Source: Belliella pelovolcani
Lineage (GTDB): Bacteria; Bacteroidota; Bacteroidia; Cytophagales; Cyclobacteriaceae
Reading direction: 5' to 3'
Length of the DNA stretch: 64,000 nucleotides
NCBI RefSeq assembly: GCF_900156785.1
Contig: NZ_FTOP01000001.1
Span: forward strand, 372,001 to 436,000
In this document: piece after piece, positions 52,438-62,494 of the stretch
How positions within the stretch are numbered: position 1 is the first letter of the stretch
How the letters are laid out: each line of letters opens with the position of its first letter
The notes under the pieces: model-generated
What the model was told of the DNA's origin: nothing
Database searches by the model: none
Seen by the model: only the letters and a program-made list of their open reading frames with translations
Position numbers and translations under genes: made by a program

Positions 52438-53100
52438 ATGCTACAGGTCAGGAGACTAATTACTATTTTGATTACTTACATTTTTTTGACAGTTACCTCA
52501 AGTTCCTGTGTTGACGAGCTTTTAAGCGAGACACTTGTTTATTCTAATAATTTTAGCACCCTAGATCTTAGGAATTTTACCAATGCAAGGTTGTTCGTGT
52601 TTCAAGGTGATACAGTAGCTGGGTTTTATCACAATGAAGAACTTACCGTGAAAGTGCTTGAACTACCGCCACACAATGCGCTTAGGATAACAATAGATGT
52701 ATTAGCACATGACAGTTGGGACGGTAATGTAGATGATGGTATTTCGGGGCCAGACTTTTGGTATTTCAAGATTGATGATGAAGAAGTTTATCGAACTACT
52801 TTTTCAAATACTGTTTGCGTAAGTAGCTTTTGTTTGCGGCAATCATTTCCACAAGAATATTTTAGACAGAACTTCCCAAAGACTGGCGCAATACAAACCT
52901 ACAATGTGGGAAGATGTAATACAGGCCCCAATAACCTTGGGACAACAAAGTATAGGGTCACAAAAATAATCCCACATTTCGGTAACGATGTGAAATTAAC
53001 CATGGGTGATGAGTTGCTCCAATTGAATGCAAATAGTCCTCTTTGTGATGAAAGTTGGTCTGTTTCAAAGATTGAGGTAAGTGCAATGGAGGTAAGATAA
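52438..53100 (+). CDS. Hypothetical lipoprotein upstream of wzi-like gene
   Basis: A 220-residue lipoprotein (lipobox TVTSSSCVDEL). Features: a beta-rich body, DSWDGNVDDGISGPDFWYFKIDD near the middle (an acidic, possibly calcium-binding loop and carbohydrate-binding-like Trp/Tyr), and several Cys (VCVSSFCLRQ, GRCNTG, PLCDESW) that could form disulfides. I do not recognise the family. It ends 2 nt before the Wzi-like gene, so both act in the same process at the cell surface. Confidence 0.65.
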   Translation: MLQVRRLITILITYIFLTVTSSSCVDELLSETLVYSNNFSTLDLRNFTNARLFVFQGDTVAGFYHNEELTVKVLELPPHNALRITIDVLAHDSWDGNVDDGISGPDFWYFKIDDEEVYRTTFSNTVCVSSFCLRQSFPQEYFRQNFPKTGAIQTYNVGRCNTGPNNLGTTKYRVTKIIPHFGNDVKLTMGDELLQLNANSPLCDESWSVSKIEVSAMEVR

Positions 53101-53102
53101 TT

Positions 53103-54797
53103 ATGCAGAAAATTAAATCAGCTTTTATAGGAATTTTCTTCTACTTTGGGCTAGTATCAGTACTTTCTGCTCAAACAATGCCTTTGAATACTCCTGGAGT
53201 AGATGAATACTTGAGGAGAAAACAGCTCCTTGGAGAAATCTCAGGCACAAGCTCTTTTGCTATCAGACCGCTTTATCCGGTTGAAGCTTTCGAACGCTAT
53301 TCGGCATTTGATCTTGATAGTACATTCCAAGATTATGATCATTCCGTTGTCAATCGAAAATTTGGAAAAAAGAATCAAGGCACTTTTTTAATGATGCCTA
53401 TGTCTATCCAAAGCCAGTACAATTCCGAGCTTAGTTTTGGTATCAATGACGGAGCCATGGTGCCTAATAAGGGCTGGCAATCATTATACAGGATGGGGTT
53501 TTTTGCAAGCTATGGCAAATTCAGCGTACAGATTCAGCCTGAATTGATTGTAGCACAAAACCTCGAGTTTGTTGGAATGCCTCTAACACATCCTGCGATT
53601 GTTTTTGTCCATTTTGAGCATATGAATAGGATAGACCTACCAGAGCGAATGGGAGATAGGCCTTACAGAAGATTTCTACCTGGCCAGTCAAGCATACGAT
53701 TCAATCCTGGAGACTTCTCAATTGGTATTTCAACAGAGAATCTTTGGTGGGGTCCTGGTAGAAGATCTTCATTGCTTTTAAGCAATAATGCACCAGGCTT
53801 TACCCACTTAACATTTAATACCAGAAAGCCTGTTCAGACTCCTTTGGGTCATTTTGAAGGTCAAGTTATCGCAGGGCACCTTTACAGTACTGATTACCCC
53901 ATCCCACATCAAGACTTAAGATGGCAACAGAGCCATGCCTATGTACCTAAGCGAGAAAATGGTGATCGATACCTTTCGGGTATGATATTGACCTATCAAC
54001 CAAAATGGGTTCCTGGTCTTTCTATCGGGTATGCTTCAACCAACCATATGTACAGAGCAGATATGGATCGGTTCAGTGATTATCTGCCAATTTTCAATGG
54101 GGAAAAGGCAAATGCCAATGTATTCAATCCCAAAAGAGAACAAAGACAGCAATTCAGTTCGGGGTTTTTTCGCTGGATAAGCCAAGAGGGCCACTTTGAA
54201 TTCTATGGAGAATATGGAACCAATGGCAATTCTAGAAGATTCAATGATTTTATCATTACCCCCGAGCGCAATAGAGGTTTTACTTTTGGATTTAGTAATC
54301 TATTTACACTAAAGAAGCCTCAACAATACATCCAACTTAGCGCAGAAATGACCCAAACAGGTCAAACGATTCGAGAAGGTATCCAAAACTTTGAAACTTG
54401 GTATATTCATGATCATGTAAGGCATGGCTATACGCATCAAGGCCAAGTGTTGGGTATGGGCTATGGCCCGGCTGCTAATGTCAACTGGATGGAAGTAGCT
54501 TGGGTGAAAAACTTCAATAGAATAGGTTTCCAGTTTGAAAGAATCGCCTACAACAATGATTTTTACTATTACATGTTTGAAGGATCTCGAGACTGGAGAA
54601 GAAAGTATATTGATCTTGTTCCTGGGCTATTTACTGATTGGAAAGTTGGAAATCTACTCCTATCTGGAAGTGTCCAATATGTCAATACATGGAATTACAA
54701 ATGGACACTAGAGAATGACCCTAACCAATATTTTGTACCAGGTGATGATAGGCAGCATTTCATGGCTAGATTTGGTATCTCTTATATCATCAAATAA
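53103..54797 (+). CDS. Capsule assembly Wzi-family outer-membrane protein
   Basis: A 564-residue protein with signal peptide (GLVSVLSAQT) and the Wzi pattern: MPLNTPGVDEYLRRKQLLGE, DLPERMGDRPYRRFLPGQSS, SIGISTENLWWGPGRRSSLLLSNNAPGF as the family hallmark region, then alternating aromatic strands to a C-terminal FGISYIIK. Wzi forms an 18-stranded outer-membrane barrel that anchors capsule polysaccharide. It is co-transcribed with the small lipoprotein (2-nt gap), and wecB lies divergently upstream. Confidence 0.85.
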   Translation: MQKIKSAFIGIFFYFGLVSVLSAQTMPLNTPGVDEYLRRKQLLGEISGTSSFAIRPLYPVEAFERYSAFDLDSTFQDYDHSVVNRKFGKKNQGTFLMMPMSIQSQYNSELSFGINDGAMVPNKGWQSLYRMGFFASYGKFSVQIQPELIVAQNLEFVGMPLTHPAIVFVHFEHMNRIDLPERMGDRPYRRFLPGQSSIRFNPGDFSIGISTENLWWGPGRRSSLLLSNNAPGFTHLTFNTRKPVQTPLGHFEGQVIAGHLYSTDYPIPHQDLRWQQSHAYVPKRENGDRYLSGMILTYQPKWVPGLSIGYASTNHMYRADMDRFSDYLPIFNGEKANANVFNPKREQRQQFSSGFFRWISQEGHFEFYGEYGTNGNSRRFNDFIITPERNRGFTFGFSNLFTLKKPQQYIQLSAEMTQTGQTIREGIQNFETWYIHDHVRHGYTHQGQVLGMGYGPAANVNWMEVAWVKNFNRIGFQFERIAYNNDFYYYMFEGSRDWRRKYIDLVPGLFTDWKVGNLLLSGSVQYVNTWNYKWTLENDPNQYFVPGDDRQHFMARFGISYIIK

Positions 54798-54800
54798 TAC

Positions 54801-55943
54801 TTAGAGCACTTCATTCAAACCAAAATAAAAAGCACGCTGATCTCCATAGGCAATATCAATTCTGATGTTCAGTCCATCTGGATTTAGTCGGTAACGGAAC
54901 CCAATCCCCCCTCCAAACCGGGTGCGGTCCCAACCAAAATCACTGACACGATCTGCTACCTGGCCCGCACTTCCGAAAAACACCAATCCAAAATTGCGAT
55001 AGACAGGAAGTCTGTATTCCAGCTGTTGAACGATCGCGTGATTGTCCCTATATCTTCCCTCAAAATACCCACGCATCAAATCACTCCCTCCAATCAGAGA
55101 AATGTGCTGAAACGGAGGATTTCCTGTGGTAAAACTCAAATAGCTTTGTATCGCTAAAACTTGATTATTGTAGGTGCTGATATATCTTCTAATGTCTATT
55201 GCATATTGGTCAAAAGTAAAATTGCTACCAATTGCAGATTGAAAGCTCATCCAAGAAAAGCTATTATTCCAACCTTTTTTTGGTTGAAATATATTGTCTC
55301 TTGTATCATAATTCAAAACCAACCCCAAACCAGAAAGTCTCTGTCCATTGGCTCCTGCTACGAGATTATTGTCGAGTATACCTCCCTCTTCCTTTTTGTA
55401 AATGTCATCTGATCGGAATTCATACCTTGGTCCCAAATAGAGACCCTTTACTAATTGCCGCTCATAATTTATATGGAAATAAATATATCGTGTAGCATAA
55501 AATTCTTCATTAGCTACGTCCAGATCATTCCCTATTCCATAAAATTTGAATGGATAATCAGTCAGTTCCAATCGAGCATTTAGATATTCCTTATTTTGAT
55601 TAGACCAAAGCTCCAGCTCTGTTGTGAAAATGGCTTGGTTGTTCAACGTATACAAAAATGTAATTGGCAATGAAGATGGCCGAAGTAGTGGGTCTAAGTC
55701 TCCTTTATGTCTAAAAATTCTAATAGCTCTAGCTCCCAAGCCTAAGCTAGTCTCAGGGGAATATACCACTGCGGGAATAAAAGACCATTTTTCACCAGAG
55801 ATAAGGTCAACTGTATTGTCTGCAAAATCAAAAAGTTTCTCAATAATCCTTGACTTGTGATTACCTGTATCAATTGAATCAAGCTCTTGAGCAAAAAGAG
55901 AAAAGCAAAAAAGCCATAAAAAAACTGCCGATATATATTTCAT
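54801..55943 (-). CDS. BamA/TamA-type outer-membrane barrel protein
   Basis: About 380 residues with a signal peptide (CFSLFAQELD) and a barrel of the Omp85/surface-antigen family: AVVYSPETSLGLGARAIRIF, GLGLVLNYDTRDNIFQPKKGW, SLIGGSDLMRGYFEGRYRDN (the conserved R-G-Y/F region) and GGIGFRYRLNPDGLNIRIDIAYG. No POTRA domains are present, as in short Bacteroidota members. The ATG at 55943 (MKYISAVF) is preferred over the TTG at 55952. It follows the TonB receptor by 39 nt at the end of the carotenoid-side gene run. Confidence 0.82.
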   Translation of the reverse strand: MKYISAVFLWLFCFSLFAQELDSIDTGNHKSRIIEKLFDFADNTVDLISGEKWSFIPAVVYSPETSLGLGARAIRIFRHKGDLDPLLRPSSLPITFLYTLNNQAIFTTELELWSNQNKEYLNARLELTDYPFKFYGIGNDLDVANEEFYATRYIYFHINYERQLVKGLYLGPRYEFRSDDIYKKEEGGILDNNLVAGANGQRLSGLGLVLNYDTRDNIFQPKKGWNNSFSWMSFQSAIGSNFTFDQYAIDIRRYISTYNNQVLAIQSYLSFTTGNPPFQHISLIGGSDLMRGYFEGRYRDNHAIVQQLEYRLPVYRNFGLVFFGSAGQVADRVSDFGWDRTRFGGGIGFRYRLNPDGLNIRIDIAYGDQRAFYFGLNEVL

Positions 55944-55982
55944 CGGCAGCAAAGTTACGGCTTCAGCTTATTCATACAAGCA

Positions 55983-58388
55983 TTAAAATTCAATGATAAT
56001 TCCAATGGTGGGCAATACAGTTCCAGCTGTGCTTCTGACCGATCTAATCAAGTACCTATTGGTATCATTGGGGTCAACATTGATGCCACCCTCTGGATTC
56101 CTGTTGGGAATCAATTCATCTGGTTGTTGTGCTTTGAAATTGTATGCGTTTTGTACATCAAAGTACCAGTTGAGATTCCACTTGTCGAAGAAATACTTTT
56201 TGTCAATTCTCAAATCCAGCTGATGAAAAGAATCTAAGCGTTGACCATTGATATTATTAAAATCCAATATTCCTCCTCCTCTCAAGTCCCAATTGCTTCT
56301 CAATGTAGAGGCCTGTATGTCGAATGGCGTATACGGCGCACCGCCTAAGAACCTCCATCTTCCTCCTATTTCCCAGTTCTTTCCGAATCTTTTACCTGCA
56401 GTCATGGTCACTATGAATCTATTGTCCCAAGAAGAAGGAATGAAGCCGTCTGTATTTGGATTGGTAAATTCACTTCTCACCAAGGTCACTGCTGCAATGC
56501 CATAAAAATTATTGAATAGACGCTGCTGAGCTAGAAACTCTATTCCATAAGCTCTTCCTTCAGCATTGGAAGCTACTGGTTCATTGCCTATCACTCCAAA
56601 ATCAGCTCCTAAATTTGCCAGGGCAATGCCATTTCTGATGGAGGTTGGATAGTTATTGTAGTGCTTGTAAAATGCTTCAATTGTAAATCTCCTGTTTTTC
56701 TCGGGTAAAACTCTTTCGATTCCAGTGATCAGTTGACTTGACCTGATGAATCTGATATCATTTAGCTGATTGACCAATTCTCCCTCATTATTTCTAAACC
56801 CAAGAGCTGTGTAAGGTGGTTTTTGGTAATAAATCCCTCCATTGGCTGTCCAAAATAGATTGGGTTTAAATTGATAAGAAACAGAAAGTCTAGGACTGAT
56901 CTGATTCAGGGGGTTTTGAGCTGTGAGTCCAAAATCACTTCCATCCATTCTCACCCCACCAGAAAGTAAGAGCCTCTCATCCTTAAAGGTTTTAGTTCCC
57001 GAAACAAAAGCTCCATAGCTATTAAAAAAAGCTGTATTGTTAATATTGATGATGCCCCCATCCTGCGAAAGTGAAGCCCTGTCAAAATTATTGATCAGGT
57101 ATCTAGCAAATTCGTAATTGACGCCATATTTCAAGCTATAACCTTTACCGAAAATGCTGTTCTCTGCTCTAAACTTGTTTTCACTTTCCTGAGAAGTGTA
57201 GTCAAAGAGTAAGTTTGCCGCATCACTTTCGTCGTTATTGAGATATTTGTAGGCTTCATTGTTAAGCATATTCCTACTGAGAATAAAAGTCCAAAAGCCG
57301 TTTTGTCTGTATCTTTTCAGTTTAGCTCCAGTAGCATAATTCCATTGAGATGAAATCGGCAAATTGTCTAGTCTAAAAAGGCGCTCCTCTCTTTCTTCTT
57401 CTGTTTCATTATTTGGAACATCGAAGTTCAAGGCAAATTGATCAATGGCACCGACACCAATCAAGGTCAACTCTGTCTTGTCATTAAATTTTGTAGTTGT
57501 TTTGAATTGAAAGTCATTGAATGTAGGTAAAAATGGCAAACCCAAAAGCCTGAACAACCCTTGTAAGTAAGACCTTCGAGCAGATACAAGGTATGTGGTT
57601 TTTTCGCCTAAAGGCCCTTCATTAGAAAGCGTAAGTTCGCTTGCTCCTACTGTTAGTTGGGTAAACATTTTATCTCTTCGGCCCTCTTTGAGCTCAAATT
57701 CAAAAAATGAACTGAGTGCATTCATTCGGTTGGCTGGAAATCCACCAGTAACTACCTCTACATTTTTGATAAGGTTTACATTGAGGATGCCTACAGGGCC
57801 GCCAGAAGAACCCTGAGTAGCAAAGTGATTGATCACAGGAACTTCAATTTCGTCTATGAAGAATTTGTTTTCATTTGGAGCTCCACCTCTAATGATGATA
57901 TCATTTCTGAAGCTAGCAGTACTCGCTACTCCTGGAAGGGATTGAATTACCCTGCTGATATCTCTATTGCCTCCAGGGTATCTTTCTATTTCGTTGGCAT
58001 TCAATCTTCGGACAGAAAGTGGGGTTTCATCTGACCTGGAAAACTCCGAACTGACCACTACTTCATTCAAGTCCGAGGCTTCTTCTTCTAATTCAAAATC
58101 CAACTGGACGGCACGTGCACGCGTTACTTGGACTTCGAAAATAGTTTTGGACTTGAAGCCTACGAAGCTAGCCCTGACATTATATAATCCAGGATTAATT
58201 CCTTCAATCCTATATTTACCATTTTCATCTGAGACAGTGCCGATTTCAGTGCCTGTTATGACAATATTAGCAAATGGAACAGGTTCATTATTTACAGGAT
58301 TTTTGACTGTACCTTGGATGATTCCACCTTGTCCGTATAAGTTTGAAGAAATAAATAAAAAGCAGATAATCGAGTATATAAGTTTCAT
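55983..58388 (-). CDS. TonB-dependent receptor downstream of crtW
   Basis: An 801-residue receptor: signal peptide (SSNLYGQGG), carboxypeptidase-regulatory-like domain (about 22-110; GTVKNPVNNEPVPFANIVI), plug (PGGNRDISRVIQSLPGVAST, IIIRGGAPNENKFFIDEIEVP) and barrel ending PTIGIIIEF. There is no STN domain and no SusD partner. It starts 53 nt after the crtW stop without a clear terminator between, so it may be read through from the carotenoid operon. Ligand unknown. Confidence 0.85.
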   Translation of the reverse strand: MKLIYSIICFLFISSNLYGQGGIIQGTVKNPVNNEPVPFANIVITGTEIGTVSDENGKYRIEGINPGLYNVRASFVGFKSKTIFEVQVTRARAVQLDFELEEEASDLNEVVVSSEFSRSDETPLSVRRLNANEIERYPGGNRDISRVIQSLPGVASTASFRNDIIIRGGAPNENKFFIDEIEVPVINHFATQGSSGGPVGILNVNLIKNVEVVTGGFPANRMNALSSFFEFELKEGRRDKMFTQLTVGASELTLSNEGPLGEKTTYLVSARRSYLQGLFRLLGLPFLPTFNDFQFKTTTKFNDKTELTLIGVGAIDQFALNFDVPNNETEEEREERLFRLDNLPISSQWNYATGAKLKRYRQNGFWTFILSRNMLNNEAYKYLNNDESDAANLLFDYTSQESENKFRAENSIFGKGYSLKYGVNYEFARYLINNFDRASLSQDGGIININNTAFFNSYGAFVSGTKTFKDERLLLSGGVRMDGSDFGLTAQNPLNQISPRLSVSYQFKPNLFWTANGGIYYQKPPYTALGFRNNEGELVNQLNDIRFIRSSQLITGIERVLPEKNRRFTIEAFYKHYNNYPTSIRNGIALANLGADFGVIGNEPVASNAEGRAYGIEFLAQQRLFNNFYGIAAVTLVRSEFTNPNTDGFIPSSWDNRFIVTMTAGKRFGKNWEIGGRWRFLGGAPYTPFDIQASTLRSNWDLRGGGILDFNNINGQRLDSFHQLDLRIDKKYFFDKWNLNWYFDVQNAYNFKAQQPDELIPNRNPEGGINVDPNDTNRYLIRSVRSTAGTVLPTIGIIIEF

Positions 58389-58441
58389 AGGCTGAGATTA
58401 ACAGATACCTAATCTATTTCAACTTATAAAAGTTTAGAAAA

Positions 58442-59167
58442 TTACTGGTTTTTTTCTGTGAGTTGGAGATTCTCCTCTTTGACTTGCCACAATCTCCACC
58501 ATGGAGTGCCTGGAGAATCATGATGCTCGAAGTGATATCCGAAAAAATAACAGGTCACAAAAGCCCATAAATGATTCTTTTCTTGCGTATGCGAATGATG
58601 CACATTGTCAGATTCACCCATGTGTGGTCTGTATGTTCCAAAATAAAATAGCTGCAAGGTGGCCAAAATCGCCGGTAGCATCCAAAATACAATTAGGTTT
58701 TCAGTGGGAAGAAAAAGTTTGAGGATATTGAACGTCACAGCCATAAGCAAAATTTGCCATATGGTAACGTATTGCCTGATAAAGCTCAAATACCAAATGA
58801 AGAAATTTCCAGAAGCATGGTAATCTGGGTCTTTGTCAGTAGCGACGTATCGGTGATGTTCGTGATGCTTCGGAAAAAGCTTCCAATAAAAGTTATAAGA
58901 AAATAATATGGCACTTAACCAACCAAATGCATGATTGACTCTCTTATTCCTTGATACCAAGCCATGCATCGCATCATGGGCAGTGATAAAAAGCCCCGTG
59001 TACAAATGGGTCTGAATCAAAATACCCAAATAGGTGAGCGGATTCGTCCAGTTCAATTCAAAAAAAAGCAATATGACTAGGGAAATAGCCCACAAAATGA
59101 TGATTAAAGAGGCGATGATAATTCCCTTGGGATCTATATCAGATGTATGATTGATGAATTTAGGCAC
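58442..59167 (-). CDS. crtW: Beta-carotene ketolase CrtW-like
   Basis: A 241-residue membrane di-iron oxygenase. The His motifs HDAMH (64-68), HHEHH (101-105), the FYFGTYRPH segment, and FGYHFEHHDSPGTPWWRLW near the C-terminus follow CrtW beta-carotene 4-ketolases rather than CrtZ hydroxylases or acyl desaturases. CrtW adds keto groups at C4, needed for flexixanthin, canthaxanthin or astaxanthin. It follows ispH by 24 nt in the carotenoid run. Neither lycopene cyclase nor CrtZ lies in the window, so other steps must be encoded elsewhere. Confidence 0.82.
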   Translation of the reverse strand: MPKFINHTSDIDPKGIIIASLIIILWAISLVILLFFELNWTNPLTYLGILIQTHLYTGLFITAHDAMHGLVSRNKRVNHAFGWLSAILFSYNFYWKLFPKHHEHHRYVATDKDPDYHASGNFFIWYLSFIRQYVTIWQILLMAVTFNILKLFLPTENLIVFWMLPAILATLQLFYFGTYRPHMGESDNVHHSHTQEKNHLWAFVTCYFFGYHFEHHDSPGTPWWRLWQVKEENLQLTEKNQ

Positions 59168-59191
59168 AAATAAAGGTAAGCAGAATCTTGG

Positions 59192-60037
59192 TTAGAAAGT
59201 ATCCAATTTTGCTTTTACTTGCTCCATCAGCCACATGGGTGTAGAAGTGGCGCCGCAGATACCAACCGTGTCATTAGGCGAAAACCAAGTTGGACATACT
59301 TGATCTTGATTGGAAACAAAGTAAGTGTTAGGATTCTTTTCTTTACATACATTATAAAGCACCTTCCCATTGGAAGACTTGGTTCCACTGACGAAGACGA
59401 TTTTATCAAACTTCTCGGCAAAAGCTCTCAGTTCTTTGTCCCTATTCGAAACTTGGCGACAAATGGTGTCATTGGTATTGACTGTGATGCCATTGTCTTT
59501 CAGTATTTCATTGATTTCGTAGAACTTATCAGTGCTTTTCGTAGTCTGACTGTAAAGTGTCAAATTTTTTGGCAGAGACTCAATGTCTAATTCTGAAATA
59601 TCCTGAAAAACTACCGCTTTGTTGTTGGTTTGTCCCAGTAAGCCTACTACCTCGGCATGACCGTGCTTCCCGTAGATATAAATAGTTTCTTCTTTATCGA
59701 AAGAATTCTTGATCCTATTCTGAAGTTTCAATACGACAGGGCAACTGGCGTCTATAAGCGTTAAGTTATTTTTGATAGATAGTTCGTAGGTAGACGGTGG
59801 CTCACCGTGAGCTCTAATCAAAACTTTTTCATTGACCAAGTCATGTAATTCATCATGATTGATGATTTTGAGACCTTTGGCTGTTAGCCTATTTACCTCT
59901 TCGTCATTGTGAACGATATCTCCAAGACAATACAGATAACCCTGCTCATCGAGGATTTCTTCTGCCATTTCAATAGCATACACCACTCCAAAACAAAAAC
60001 CTGAGTGTTGATCTATATGTACTTGAAGATTCATCAT
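59192..60037 (-). CDS. ispH: 4-hydroxy-3-methylbut-2-enyl diphosphate reductase
   Basis: A 281-residue iron-sulfur enzyme of the last MEP-pathway step, giving IPP and DMAPP. The three cluster cysteines are C15 (GFCFGV), C99 (DASCPVV) and C193 (TICRQVSNRD, the ATTNRQ-equivalent, here QVSNRD). SGTKSSNGK near 225 is also typical. Start MM at 60037/60034. It lies between crtB (106-nt gap) and crtW (24 nt), so precursor supply is encoded with the pigment genes; the larger gap may hold its own promoter. Confidence 0.92.
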   Translation of the reverse strand: MMNLQVHIDQHSGFCFGVVYAIEMAEEILDEQGYLYCLGDIVHNDEEVNRLTAKGLKIINHDELHDLVNEKVLIRAHGEPPSTYELSIKNNLTLIDASCPVVLKLQNRIKNSFDKEETIYIYGKHGHAEVVGLLGQTNNKAVVFQDISELDIESLPKNLTLYSQTTKSTDKFYEINEILKDNGITVNTNDTICRQVSNRDKELRAFAEKFDKIVFVSGTKSSNGKVLYNVCKEKNPNTYFVSNQDQVCPTWFSPNDTVGICGATSTPMWLMEQVKAKLDTF

Positions 60038-60143
60038 AGGCTATTAACTTAAAGCTTGTTCAAATGTTTCGATGGATTATATCAGTGTTCTGTTAATTAA
60101 TTCGATCTTTATTGATAATTCTATAAGAAAGAAAAAAACTCCC

Positions 60144-60989
60144 TTAAGCCCAACCAAGCTTCATACCGAAGTAAGTGCCGAGCAATAGTGAAAGTTTTCT
60201 AGCATTTGGAATTCTGATTCTTTGTTGTGTGATGGTTTCAGGAGGCAAAGCTTTGATTTTATCGAAGAGCTTTTGATAATAGAGATAAGCTACTTTTACA
60301 CCCATTTTTGCACCAGATGGGAGCTGATTGATTCCAATCAAAGCTTCATCAAAATCTTTTTGTATATCCTCTTCGATCATCTCTTTGGCAGACTTATCAA
60401 AAGTCATGAAGTCCACACCTGGAAAATAGACTCTCCCTCGCTCTTCATAATCACTCTTGATATCTCTCAGGAAGTTTACCTTTTGAAATGCTGCGCCCAA
60501 CTTACAGGCTGGATCTTTTAACCTCTGATATTTTGCTTCGTCCCCTTCGCAGAATACTTTCAAACACATCAGACCAACAACCTCAGCAGAACCATAGATA
60601 TATTCGTGGTACTTGGAATCATTGTAAGTTTTGAAGTCCAAATCCATTTCCATGCTATGGAGAAATGCTTCAATCAAATCCCTATCAATATTATACTGGT
60701 TGACAATTATTTGAAATGCATGCAGCACTGGATTGAGACTAATTTTTTCACTGATCGCTTTGTAAGTATCCTGCTTGAATAATTCCAACAAGGATTTTTT
60801 GTCCTGATCGTGAAATGTATCTACAATTTCGTCTGCATATCTGACAAACCCATAAATAGCATATATAGGCATATGGTACTTCTTATCGAGTGTTTTGATA
60901 CCCAAAGTAAAGCTTGTGCTGTACCGTTGTGTAATCAGCCGACTACACTCGAAGGTGGTTTGGTCAAAAAGCGCTTTTGCATCCATCAT
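60144..60989 (-). CDS. crtB: Phytoene synthase
   Basis: A 281-residue trans-isoprenyl diphosphate synthase-fold enzyme that condenses two GGPP to phytoene. The first Asp-rich motif is YADEIVD (52-57) and the second NFLRDIKSDYEERGRVYFP, typical of CrtB rather than squalene synthase. It starts 19 nt after crtI, in the order crtI-crtB usual for Bacteroidota. MM at 60989/60986 leaves the start ambiguous by one codon. Confidence 0.9.
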   Translation of the reverse strand: MMDAKALFDQTTFECSRLITQRYSTSFTLGIKTLDKKYHMPIYAIYGFVRYADEIVDTFHDQDKKSLLELFKQDTYKAISEKISLNPVLHAFQIIVNQYNIDRDLIEAFLHSMEMDLDFKTYNDSKYHEYIYGSAEVVGLMCLKVFCEGDEAKYQRLKDPACKLGAAFQKVNFLRDIKSDYEERGRVYFPGVDFMTFDKSAKEMIEEDIQKDFDEALIGINQLPSGAKMGVKVAYLYYQKLFDKIKALPPETITQQRIRIPNARKLSLLLGTYFGMKLGWA

Positions 60990-61008
60990 GGATAATATAC
61001 CATTTTAT

Positions 61009-62490
61009 TTACAAATTGTTTTCTTTCATCACCTCTTTGGCCACAACATGTCCAGAGATCAAGGAAGGTGGAACGCCTGGACCTGGTACTGTCAGTTGAC
61101 CTGTGTAATAGAGGTTCTTAACTTTCTTGTTTTTCAATGAAGGCTTCAATATAGCAGTTTGTAACAAAGTATTCGCAAGACCATATGCATTTCCTTTAAA
61201 TGCATGATAATCAGACTTGAAATCTTTGTGGGCATAGGATCGCTTATATACCACATGGCTTCTTACTTCTTGTCCTGTGAGCCGCTCAAGTCGGTCCATG
61301 ATAATATTATAATATTTCTCTCTCATCTCTTCAGTATCTTCCAAATCTGGAGCTAAAGGAACTAGTAGAAAAAGGTTTTCCATTCCCTCAGGAGCTACAG
61401 TAGGATCGGTCTTTGAAGGAACTGAAGCATAAAACAATGGTTTCTCAGGCCATCTTGGATTGGTATAGATGGCATCCGCATGAGGCCCTAGAGGTTCATC
61501 AAAAAAAAGATTATGATGACGAAGGTTATCAAGCTTTTTATTTACCCCTAGGTAGAAAAGCAAGCTACCCGGAGCCATCACACGTTTATCCCAATATTTT
61601 TCATCGTAGTTTCTGTAAGCAGGCTCTAATACTTTTTGATCGATATGATTATAATCAGCACCAGCCACGACCACATCTGCGTCAAACTTTCTTCCATCTT
61701 TGGTAAATACAGCCTTTGCAATGCCATTTTGAATGCCTATGGAAGTCACCTCAGCATCATAATGGAATTTCACACCTTTTTCCTCAGCCAGCTTCACCAT
61801 ACCTTCTATGATCTTGTGCATACCGCCATCCGGATACCAAGTTCCTAATGCGATATCAGCATAATTCATCAAGGAGTAAAGTGCAGGTATATTTTGTGCT
61901 GTTTCCCCTAAGAACAAAACTGGGAACTCCATAAGGCGGATGATTTTGTCTTCCTTGAAAAACTTGCGGACATGCTTGGACATGGATTGGAAAATATCCA
62001 TTCTAATCATGTCTAATAAAAGACCAGGACTTGTGAATTCAAAAATTGAGCGACTTGGTCTATATACCAAATCTTTTATTCCAACTTCATATTTATAAGC
62101 TGCCTGCTTCAAAAACTCATCTAGTTTAGGGCCAACTCCTGGTTCTATTGTCTCTAACAGGGATCTGAATGCAGCAAGATTCGCAGGAATATCCATAAAA
62201 TCATTGTCACCAAATACTACCGTGTAAGAAGGATCCAACCTGATGAGATCGTAGTAGTCCGAGGGCTTCTTGCCAAAATGTCCAAAATAAGTTTCAAAAA
62301 CATCTGGCATCCAATACCAACTAGGACCCATATCAAAAACAAAACCCTCGGCTTCGAACTTTCTGGCTCTACCACCGGGGGTACTGTTTTTCTCAAGGAG
62401 TGATACATTATAACCTTGATTTGCAAGGTGTGTGGCGGCTGAGAGTCCAGCAAAACCAGACCCTATGACCACTACATTTTTTATTGACAT
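61009..62490 (-). CDS. crtI: Phytoene desaturase
   Basis: A 493-residue FAD-dependent CrtI-type desaturase converting phytoene to lycopene. The N-terminal dinucleotide fold is VVVIGSGFAGLSAATHLA (8-25) with PGGRARKFE, the DMGPSWYWMPDVFE segment follows, and the C-terminal signature is NLYYTGQLTVPGPGVPPSLI (split) ending SGHVVAKEV. It starts 4 nt after the sigma-factor stop, so the regulator and the enzyme are translated from one message. Confidence 0.93.
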   Translation of the reverse strand: MSIKNVVVIGSGFAGLSAATHLANQGYNVSLLEKNSTPGGRARKFEAEGFVFDMGPSWYWMPDVFETYFGHFGKKPSDYYDLIRLDPSYTVVFGDNDFMDIPANLAAFRSLLETIEPGVGPKLDEFLKQAAYKYEVGIKDLVYRPSRSIFEFTSPGLLLDMIRMDIFQSMSKHVRKFFKEDKIIRLMEFPVLFLGETAQNIPALYSLMNYADIALGTWYPDGGMHKIIEGMVKLAEEKGVKFHYDAEVTSIGIQNGIAKAVFTKDGRKFDADVVVAGADYNHIDQKVLEPAYRNYDEKYWDKRVMAPGSLLFYLGVNKKLDNLRHHNLFFDEPLGPHADAIYTNPRWPEKPLFYASVPSKTDPTVAPEGMENLFLLVPLAPDLEDTEEMREKYYNIIMDRLERLTGQEVRSHVVYKRSYAHKDFKSDYHAFKGNAYGLANTLLQTAILKPSLKNKKVKNLYYTGQLTVPGPGVPPSLISGHVVAKEVMKENNL

Positions 62491-62494
62491 ATGC

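Noticed and set aside
58442-59167. Fatty-acid desaturase or CrtZ hydroxylase
   Set aside because: The FGTYRPH segment and C-terminal EHHDSPGTPWWRL pattern fit CrtW ketolases better.
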